Shown here one piece after another: positions 55,526 through 64,000 of a DNA stretch of 64,000 nt. How positions within the stretch are numbered: the stretch's first letter is position 1; every line of letters begins with the position of its first letter. The translations under genes and the position numbers were made by a program. The notes below the pieces were generated by a model. That model searched no databases. It saw only the letters and a program-made list of their open reading frames with translations, and was not told where the DNA came from. This DNA comes from Roridomyces roridus (lineage: Eukaryota > Basidiomycota > Agaricomycetes > Agaricales > Mycenaceae): NCBI GenBank assembly GCA_029378245.1, contig JARKIF010000003.1, forward strand, positions 1,240,001-1,304,000, read 5' to 3'.

Positions 55526-58500
55526 ATGTGGACAATATCTGGCCCCTTCGACATTGACCTCGAAAATAATGCCACTGAAACAATTACCACGAAGCTGCTC
55601 AAGCCAGGAAAAGAGTACGCGATGGGGCGCAAGGAGCCTGCCCCTCTCGTCTTGAAATCGAAAAAAGTGTCGACCAAACAGGGCGAATTTATTGTCGACA
55701 AGTTTCCTGTGGACGATGTGGTACGCTGTTCAACTATTCTACGGTCTGAGCCGACGCATTACTAGGTCGATCCTACCACCCGTCCGACCCTTCGCTTCTC
55801 CAACATAGGCAAGGGCGTACCTCTCCATCGTGCAGGAGAGGAGCTTTCCATCAATTCAGGGTCCAGCACAAAGTTACGCGATGGAGATGTCCTTGTAATT
55901 GCCCGGAATCATCTAACGTGCGTACCACTCTTCCCTTCCTGTTTCCATCGATTCATACGAATCCATCCCAGTGTGAGATGGCTTCCCGTATGCTGCTACA
56001 AAGAGCCTGCAGCAAAATCTCAGCTCCTCAAAGCCTGTGCGGGGCTTGGCATTCATGTCGTCCACACATTCCACTCAGAGATCACCCACCACATCACGGA
56101 CACCTTCGAGCCCGCATTCTCGCAGGCCATTTCCCTGCTTCAATCCGCGAAATTTGTTACACAAAAGTGGCTCGACGAGGTCCTCCGTCTCGGAGACCTA
56201 CCAATGCTCAACGACGCGTCCCTCGAGAAATCTTTCGTCGAACTTCCTGACACAGCCAAATACCGACCAGAGTTCAGCCCCGATCTCTCAACGAAACATC
56301 AAAAGCTGGCAACATGGGAACCCAACGAAGCTAGGCTGAAAATGTTCTCCAAGTACCGCTTCATCCTCATGGCCGAGGGTTCCCGCAATATCAACAGCGA
56401 GCTACGCAATCTTATCACCCGCGGGGAGGGTCATCCCGAGGCTTACGACATATCTGGAGGGCCGGGGAAGCTGAACAAGGCATTTACGCGGGGAAAGGCC
56501 AAGACGAACCAGAATGTTGTACTCGTCGCAGACATTGAGGCTTGCGAGGCGGCCATCGGAAAATCCCAGTGGAACGAGATCATCCAGTCCACTGAAGCGT
56601 TCGTCCATTGGGTTGCGTTTTTGTATCGTGACCGATTCCCTTTTTGCAGATTCCAGCTCCCTATATTTTCCCCTGAAGACATTCTAACATCGGTTCTCAA
56701 TGCTGATACCTCGACTCTCGATTCTCCCGGCGCCTCTGCATCTCTTGACCGTGGTTCGCAGTCTTTCCTTCTTGTGGATCTTTGCTCATATAGATCTACA
56801 GCGCCTTCGTCATCTCCCCTCCCGGACTTTGTTCCAAACACCCATGAGGAAGAAGACTCTATCGTTCCTGACGAGGAGAAAGAGCCGGAGCCAAAGCCCG
56901 TCAAGAGGCTTGTCCGCCGCACCGCCTCGCGTCAAGCATCGCAGGAACCGGAAACAGCGCCGCCTGCGCCTCCCGCGAAAAGGGTAAGTTGCGCACACGC
57001 ATATTTCCGTCTTGCTCATACGAAGGACAGCACTTGACGCGTCGTGCCCAACCAACTGGCCAGCCCATTATAACGGGTCTAGATGATGCATCTGTCTTGC
57101 TGAATAATCTCTCGATGCCGCCGCCGGATGCGGTGACGCCCGTTGAGCCCAAACCCCGCTCCAAGTTGAAGCGTCGCGTCGGTGTCCCTGACACCACTGT
57201 CTCCGAGTCGACATCGATCTTCGCAAGCGTGGAACGGGACACAGGGGAAGAACCGCCCTCGAAAAAGTTCAAAGCTCTTTTTGATGCGAGCCATCCTGCG
57301 CGGAGTGGAGTCGATAGCTTTGTTCAGCAGAGTGGAGCGTTCAACGAGGAGGAGATGATGGCCATCGGTGGGATGAGTCAGACGCAGACGGAGACGCAGG
57401 GTGAGACGCAGGGCCAGAGTGGGAGCAGGCGGGTGGGTAAAGGCAGCAGCGGGCTGGGAGCTGTACCTGAAGAGGAGGAAGAAAGTCAGATGCCTGGAAT
57501 AGAAGGTCCGACTGTGGGTCAGAAACGGAAGGAGAGGAGCTTTGAAGGGGATGATGTCGAGATGGCTGATGCTACGACTTCGGACACGGGGCCTGCAGCG
57601 AAGAAGAGAGCAATGATGGGAAACGCGGTCGAGCGTACTGCTGCAGGTGCACCAAAACCTCCTAGCACCACCGCCAAACCGACTGCCACGACCAAGGCCC
57701 TACCGGCTACTAAATCCACAACGACGGCCAAGAAGGGCGCCGCTGCAGGCGCTCCAACGGGCAAACCCGACACCGACTCTGCCTTCCTCAAAGCCATCGC
57801 TTCCACAAAACGGGGCAAAAAGACCGAGGACGACTTTGACCGCGACTTTAACAAGCTCAAGATATCAAAATCCAACTTGCGAGCTGCGGACGAGGTCGAG
57901 GCCAGGCCGGAGTGGGAGCTATTGGCGGATTTCGGCGACGAGAGTAATTTGCGCGGGAATTTCATGGTTATCCATGAAATTGAGGTGTTCAAGGTTTATG
58001 GTGGCGCGGAGAGAAGGCGTGCGGGGGATCCAAAGTGGGAGGGCAAGCCGGATTTCAAGAAATTCAAGGTGTGTTTTGGTTTTCTTATTTTGGACCTGAT
58101 TAAAATATTCAACGCACAGCGAACAACGAGCTCGAACTCGCAGAAGAAGGCTGTCGAGTTATTTGTCAGCGACGAGAACGACGGGGGGATTGGCCCTGGT
58201 GAGTGCAGATAAATGAAGCCATCAGCCCCTCCGACCGCGTGTACAGGTTATTGGAAGAACGAGAATACTCAGAATCCGGATGATGACTTTGAGGTCAAGG
58301 TTGAGACTGAGCCAGCGGCCAAGAAGAATGCGGCCAGTAAACCCGCTGCGTCTCGCTCAAAGAGTCAGGCGACGACTCAATCCACCCAAGCCATGATAAT
58401 CGACGAATCCAGCGACGAAGAACCAGTCAAGCGGAAAGCAAAGCGCGGCGCAGCCGCCAAACCTTCTTCCAAAACCGCCGAACCTGCCAAGAAGCGTACC

Positions 58501-58749
58501 ACCCGTGCCTCATCCAAAACCCCCGCTCCCCTTTTCCTGGATGATTCGGATGCGGAGGATAATGTGGCTGCAGCTAACATCATCCCGGAAGAGGATGCCA
58601 CGATGGACGACCAGTTCACTAGCCAAACGCTGCAGTCTAGTGCAGAATCGACGGCCCCTACTCGTCGCTCTACTAGGGCGAGGAAAGCAGCGCCTGCTCC
58701 CATCATCGTGGACGACGATGACGACGATGTATTTGGCACACGGGGATAG
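55526..58749 (+). CDS. Nbs1/nibrin, MRN complex subunit
   Basis: Subunit of the Mre11-Rad50-Nbs1 complex that senses DNA double-strand breaks and recruits the ATM/Tel1 kinase. The N-terminal FHA domain (KPGKEYAMGRKEPAPLVLKS to SINSGSSTKLRDGDVLVIAR) is followed by BRCT-like repeats (LLKACAGLGIHVVHTFHSEI, FVTQKWLDEVLRLGD). A long disordered region holds SQ/TQ sites (MSQTQTETQ), likely Tel1 targets. The Mre11-binding segment is preserved as GKPDFKKFK (before the intron at 58069-58120). The C-terminus is acidic with Phe (DDDDDDVFGTRG), as in the Tel1-binding tail. Introns lie near 55720-55765, 55919-55972, 56983-57030 and 58199-58246. Length and domain order match fungal nibrins. Confidence 0.86.
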
Positions 58750-58868
58750 TAGCGTAATTTCCTTATCTTGTACAACTTATGTCCTCTTGGGATTTCCCAA
58801 TCTAACGTGCTGAAAATACATATTATTTCACTCGAGTAGTCCTCCTTCCTCCTTCGTGTATGTAGTCA

Positions 58869-60644
58869 TCAAGGGTTAGTGTCATGCATGGTAACTTCCA
58901 CTCCGTTCACGTCCACTAACGGTGGCATAGGGAAATCGGCCAACAAGGGTTCAGTGTCGACCGCAGGTGATTCCTGGACTACAGGCTCGCTAGACGCTGG
59001 TGGAGCCTCGGCGATCAGATGGTTGACTGGGAAAAAATGAGAAAGGCTGTAGGATGATGAAACAGGGCTATACATTGTTTAGCGTGGTCTGGGATAGAGC
59101 GAAAATCAGATTGATTGGAATGAGAATGAACTAGAACGGACCGAGATCTGTCTGGCGATTGCACCGAGCGCCGTCCACACAATCCTTGCGGCTCAATACA
59201 GACTCCTCCAAGAACCCTTTCTGACGTTCGCGCAAAAACCAGTCTCGCAGGCCGTATAGGAACACCTCCGTTGCACAATGTCTGCAGATCTTATTGCGTG
59301 CAGCAGCAGGATCTGGATCGGTTCCCGCCGATACCCCATGCATGTCCACAAACAGCTCGAGTTCTATCAGAGGAAGGAAAGCTCTAGGCTGCGCTTGAAT
59401 GTGGGCGACGATCTGCATGATTGTAGTCAGCAATTGGGACATGGAAACCATAGAGTTCGGGAATTACTTCGCGATAGATATACCGTGGCGTAATTCTCTG
59501 TGCGGTAAGGTAATCAAAGAGAATGTCGACCTCGATGGTATTGTGATTGAATACGTCGTAGACTGCAGATGTTTGAATGAGGTCGCCGACGTCGGATAGA
59601 CCGTGTGGTTGTTGAGACACTATAGCCAACGCGGAGCAGCGATTCTGAACATTTATGCCACAAAATGAGACCTGGCAAAAATCACATTTGGTGGTCAGAG
59701 GCGATGGCAGCGCGAGGAGATTTTCGCAATTGCCACACAAGGCATGCCCAGGTGGTGTACCGTTCTCGGATGGCCAAGCATGGTCAGGGTCGACATTGGG
59801 GTCGACAATCGGCTGGGGGCATCTCCAGCCATAGGGATTGCCGAGAACACAATTTGGGCAAGGTCTAACAAAGTCGCTTGGATTGATATCGGGTTCGGGG
59901 GACGCTTCTCGAGGGGCGGGAATCTAAAATCGTACCGTTGAACATGATAACAGCCCGATAAGAAAGAAACATACACGCATAGAGGTGCCTGTATAGATTT
60001 CGTCCGCTTGCAGACGCTCTCGTTCGGATCGAGCCTTGTGCGGTGCCACTCGTAATAAAATGTCGAGAACAGACTGAAGCGCTCGGAAGGGCGTTACACT
60101 CGTGGATGGTCCCCGACAAGCAGGACAATTGGTGCCACCATTCTGGTCAATTCAGTCAGCACATATGCAGTGAACGCCACGCGAACACTCGGATTGAAAT
60201 CCACGCAAAAAAAACGCGTTGAAAATAGCAACAAGGCTAAAATCACTCACTCGAATCCAAAGCACACAGCAACTTGATACCACGCACTCGGATGAGCAAG
60301 CTGGATGAATGAACAGATAAAGCGGCGTACCTTCCGCAAAAGAAATGTTGGCACGGCGCGACGAGGACAGGACGATAAACCAAATCACTACAACAACCAC
60401 ATTGCAACTCCTGCGCCAGCTGTTCGGCGAGAGCAGAGTCGTTGGCGGGGATGAGAGCATTCCCATCTGGCTCCGAATGTGAATCGTGTTCCTCTTTCAG
60501 TCGCTTGCGACTGAGTGATTGGTCGTGGATGTCGTCGAAGGAGGTGGACGCACTCCGCTTGAGAGTTACCTGTTGTTCACGGGACGGAGGGGAGTCGAGG
60601 GCAGGGACGGGGGCTTCCAACAAGCTAGCGTCAGGTTCGGCCAT
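58869..60644 (-). CDS. CHFR-like RING E3 ubiquitin ligase
   Basis: Starts at 60644 (MAEPDASLLEAPVPALDSPP). The RING finger is rebuilt over two introns as CGCC, APCQHFFCGSCCVLWIR, GGTNCPACRG, giving the C3HC4 spacing. It is followed by a helix (RALQSVLDILLRVAPHKARS) and a second cysteine-rich domain (CPNCVLGNPYGWRCPQP, HALCGNCENLLALP, CDFCQVSFCGINVQNRC). The latter matches the CRD of CHFR, a mitotic-checkpoint ligase. The N-terminal FHA domain of animal CHFR is not present, as in many basidiomycete relatives. The C-terminal half contains another Cys-rich patch (KICRHCATEVFLYGLRDWFL). Probably nuclear. The introns near 59030-59110 are approximate. Confidence 0.8.
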
Positions 60645-60849
60645 GCTGGGAGTGTACAAAGAGAGAACAAAAGCAGCAGCAATTATGGCGAGTTACGCAA
60701 TGCCCATATTCGGAAGTCGCAGTCGCGTATTTGGCACATTAGAGTTCAGGTCGGTTCTACTAGGCTACATAGAAGTACAGGATACAGGTACAAGAACGAA
60801 GAACGGTTCCGCCACAAGAAAGAGGAAATAAAAAATAAAAAAACAGAGG

Positions 60850-63800
60850 CTACATGAATTCGTCGATAGAAGTCGGGGTGGGTAAAGTAAGATTCAAAGG
60901 AGGAAGGGGGGCAAGTCCGGCAAATTCACAAGCGTCACGGAGACGCTCTCGAAGGGATTCATAACGCATCCGCTGTTCTTGACAAGGCCACAGCGCCGTC
61001 AGATAGTCAATCGGAGCCAGCAGCTTTTTACAGACATCCAAGGCAATACTCATGGTATTGTCGCATTGCCACAGCGTGATTCCCCTACAATCAACTTGAG
61101 CAAAAACATGGCTGAAAATGGCAAAGGCCGCACCTGGACACTTGTGCCATAAACCAGAACACAAAAAAGGGTCGCTTGGCCAGAGTATTGCCCGAATTGC
61201 CGGTGATGGTGTCCAAGCCAGCCATAAACTGCTGGGCGACGCAGGCTTGATGTCTCACTACGCGGGATCAATGACCAACTTGGCTAGTCAAAAGAAGACG
61301 TACACCAGTCCTCAGCCTTCTCTCGGAAGAGCCCATTCGTTGAGACGAGGGGCACGAAACGCTGGAAGTCGAACGAGATGCACAAGCGGGTACTTGGAGG
61401 AGGGAGTCAGATAATGGAGAAGGAGGTGAGCGAGAAGACTCACTTGAAGATGTATTCACGACCATGGTATATGAAAGCCTTTTCGATACCACAAGTATGG
61501 CGATTCAAAGCTTCTTCAATCGCATCGGCCTCGAGCCACGCTCTCATTGCGAATTGACGTTTCTCGGCAATGGGACCCGAGGTATCGCCTCTCATCGTGA
61601 TACACGCGGACCATAGGAGGAATGAACGATCGTACAACGCCCAGACGGTATCCTTGGCTGCGGGAGAGTGGACCATCGCTTCACCAGAGAAGAAAAGAGC
61701 ATACTGCAAATTGTGAGCACTTGTGCATCGTGATAAGAAAAGACGTACATTGGCTGGGTCGGAAATGAAGAGATTGATGCTATTGGTGTGATTGGCGGCA
61801 GTATAGGCAGTATGGCAAGCAGCGAGAATCATGGAACTCCAGCAGAGTCTGCGGCACGACTCCTTTCTGATCTCAGAGTCGGACCACGCAGCGCTCCACG
61901 CCGGAGTTTGAGCCCAGAAGGGAGTGTGCTCAAAGGCTGGCATCCACTGCTCTCCGAGTGTCAGCGAACGACATGAACATCCACGATCATTGGAAACGGG
62001 TAGCGGGGACTGAATTGGGTACTGCAGCGCGTAACTGAGCGAATCACGGTGGGAATGGGCTGTCGGCGAGGATGGCGAGGTGATCGCCGGGACTTCGCCC
62101 GGGGCAAACTTGGAAGTGTAAGGATCATTGCGGTCGACCATTGTGAGGGACAAGGAACGGATGATGCGGTCGAGCATCATCATTGAGGAGGCTGCTCGCT
62201 CCGTGGTATGATGAGGGTGCGAACAGATCTCGAACATGGCCAACAACTAATGGATCGGTCAGCGGGGAGAAGGAGCGAAACGAGATGGCGGCGTACCCAT
62301 GCTGCCTGGGCCAGCGTCTCGTCGACCCATCCGGCATTGAAGCTGGCCTCAAGTGCGCTCTGCGCCTGCATACTGGATTAGATCCATCGGATGGCATAAG
62401 CAAGAGCAACACACCTCGTCTCGGAATATCAAGGCCCGCTGACGGCCATGATGCCCCAGACCAACCTCGGAACTTTGCCAGAAAGTGGACATTGACAAGG
62501 AAGCTAGGATTAGGCTAGGCTGAATGAACTGCCTTTTGGAAGAATCGCAAAGGCGGGAAAAGAAAGTTGGAGCGTGAAAGAAGGAAAACCAGTAGTTGGA
62601 GGCGCGGAAGAGAAAACGAAGGTCGGAAGTTATGCGCCGTGTTGCAAGATCCCGCTGGTTGGCGCTAAGGATTTCGAGGCGATTCGAGGTGGGGGACAGG
62701 TAGAGGGACAGGAGCGAGTCCCACCATATTTTTTGTGAGAAATCAAGGGATGGCTGGCTCGCAATGGTTACAACGTCCTTTCGTGGCAGTTCTTCTCCAT
62801 CATCATTATACTCGGTCACATAAGCACAAAAGGTTTCGACGGGTGAAGGTGAGAGGACGTTTATAGAGTCGTCATAGGGAACTGAAATCTGTGTTCAGTA
62901 ATCAGCGCCCGGGGTGGTGAGCCTGCCGAACAGCATATTACCTACCTGAGGGCCCGGAGCGACATGGTCGAGGAGGGGAAGGGATCCGCCTTGGAGACGT
63001 GGTGACGGACAGTGCGCTAGCCCGTGACAAGCACAAGTGCTCATGTAGGAGCCAGGCATGCGAGGGTCGTGCGGGGACGTGACATACTCGAGCTCAGGAG
63101 AGTCAGTGTGCTCGCCGCTGGACGTCGGGGACGGGAACGAGAAGGGCGGGAGCTGGGTTCCAGTGTTGTCTGGGGGATAGTCCTGCGAGGAAGATGCGGC
63201 TCGTCGAGAACGAGTGCTCGGCTCGCCGTTCATTTTCCGCGCCACACGCTGACGGGCACCAGGTCGCTTGTCCGGCCCCCGACGCTTGGGTAATGGGTCG
63301 TAATTACAGTCAACGCTGCCGTTGGCGCGTTTGCCGCAGTTGTGACAAATGGGCTTAGCCCCGTCGCAGCGAATCTTGCGAGTCCGACTACATAGGTGCG
63401 TGTAAGCGGAGGGCACAAAAAGAGAGAAAAGTCGGAGATGCCTACCATTGGACGCATGCAACATATACTCGTGCTCTGGGCTTTCCCTGCGTCGTCGGGG
63501 GCTGGTCTGGTGCAAGCTCGATACGGGGCTTCTCGCGTCGCGACTTGCGCGGGCGGGTAGAGGGTTGAGTTGGCGACCAGGCCTCTGAGTCGGGAGAAAG
63601 ATCCAGCGAGTTTGCAGACACGGGCTGGGCAGTGGAGGCCTGACCATTGCGTCTCCCAGTGTCAATTCGCGACAGTGCAGCAGGAAGAGCTGGCATGCCG
63701 TGGGGAACAGAGTAATCTGCATGGTCCGGATAGCGGGTGGCAGGGCTGTTGGACGCGAAGCGACGCTGGCCAAACTGGTCGAGCATTTCGGGGGACGGAT

Positions 63801-63927
63801 AGGCGTAGTCGCGAGGGACAGCGTGCTGGGCATACATGCGCTGGGAGTCGTCGAGGATGTGGGGCCCAGAGCTGCGACGGGGGTAGTAGAGGTCGGAGGG
63901 CTCCTCGCGGGAGCGTGGAGAGTACAT
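60850..63927 (-). CDS. Zn2Cys6 fungal-specific transcription factor
   Basis: Starts at 63927 (MYSPRSREEPSDLYYPRRSS) with a long disordered N-terminus. The zinc cluster, joined across an intron (about 63388-63446), reads ACVQCRTRKIRCDGAKPICH then NCGKRANGSVDCNYDPLPKR, followed by the basic RRGPDKRPGARQR. The middle homology domain follows: QKIWWDSLLSLYLSPTSNRL, DLRFLFRASNYWFSFFHAPT, KESCRRLCWSSMILAACHTA. The end is CDNTMSIALDVCKKLLAPID to PTSIDEFM. This type (cluster followed by PxPKRRGPDKRPG) is a common basidiomycete regulator; the regulated pathway is unknown. Some introns between 61085 and 61440 are approximate. A TATA box lies at 63969-63975. Confidence 0.85.
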
Positions 63928-63968
63928 AACGAGGGTCGATGGCGAACGGTCAAGTGGCTACGCAAGGG

Positions 63969-63975
63969 CTTTATA
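63969..63975 (-). promoter_or_regulatory. TATA box of Zn2Cys6 gene
   Basis: TATAAAG on the minus strand, 42-48 bp upstream of the start codon at 63927. Confidence 0.5.
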
Positions 63976-64000
63976 CAGGGAAGAAGGAAAGGAAATGACC

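Noticed and set aside
1..64000. tRNA, rRNA, CRISPR arrays, retrotransposons
   Set aside because: No cloverleaf-compatible box A/box B pairs, no spaced repeats, and no reverse transcriptase or transposase motifs were seen in the spacers or frames.

Overview
This window is nuclear DNA of a filamentous basidiomycete, most likely an Agaricomycete. Genes are dense, on both strands, and broken by many introns of about 45-60 nt with GT-AG ends (two GC-AG introns are also used). The gene families fit as well: HNH_2 proteins, P-loop NTPases of the type expanded in mushrooms, Kre9/Knh1-like secreted proteins and Zn2Cys6 regulators. All exon joins were made by eye, so gene spans are firmer than individual splice sites.

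Layout. 0.6-3.4 kb: a Zn2Cys6 transcription factor. 3.7-7.3 kb: two tandem, degenerate copies of an unrecognised gene. 8.6-13.7 kb: an intact PIG-U gene (GPI transamidase), whose 3' 1.35 kb recurs as a broken direct repeat downstream; between the two copies lie an HNH_2 gene and a fragment of an Mth938-type gene. 13.7-16.3 kb: a GPI-anchored GH128 glucanase and an EBP sterol isomerase. 16.4-33.6 kb: a mirror-image block described below. 33.7-36.7 kb: a secreted PEBP-like protein and an orphan multi-pass membrane protein with an internal repeat. 37.4-41.1 kb: two tandem P-loop NTPases, the first truncated, with a MITE-like element between them. 41.3-64 kb: mostly housekeeping genes (PDZ membrane protein, ABC transporter, Cdc73, Kelch-BTB protein, PNP oxidase, UCH37-like deubiquitinase, GH5 enzyme, Nbs1, CHFR-like RING ligase) and a second Zn2Cys6 factor.

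The most striking structure is at 16.4-33.6 kb. Two Kre9-like genes stand next to a Rif1-like gene on the left, and the same three genes recur in inverted order on the right. The match is gene for gene: outer Kre9-like to outer, inner to inner, Rif1-like to Rif1-like. A cytochrome P450 and a cyclopropane-fatty-acid synthase-like methyltransferase, convergently transcribed 51 bp apart, sit at the centre. Only the right Rif1 copy shows N-terminal PP1-docking motifs (RVxW and SILK). Only the left copy has a doubled C-terminal basic/LLDxVE motif. The P450 has a CYP7/CYP8-type I-helix, and the methyltransferase gene needs a 7-nt microexon to encode its conserved C-terminus.

Functional themes are chromosome maintenance and DNA repair (two Rif1-like genes, Nbs1, CHFR-like), cell-wall and GPI biology (PIG-U, GH128, GH5, four Kre9-like proteins), and lipid or sterol chemistry (EBP, P450, CFA synthase-like). 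No tRNA, rRNA, CRISPR array or autonomous transposon was recognised.
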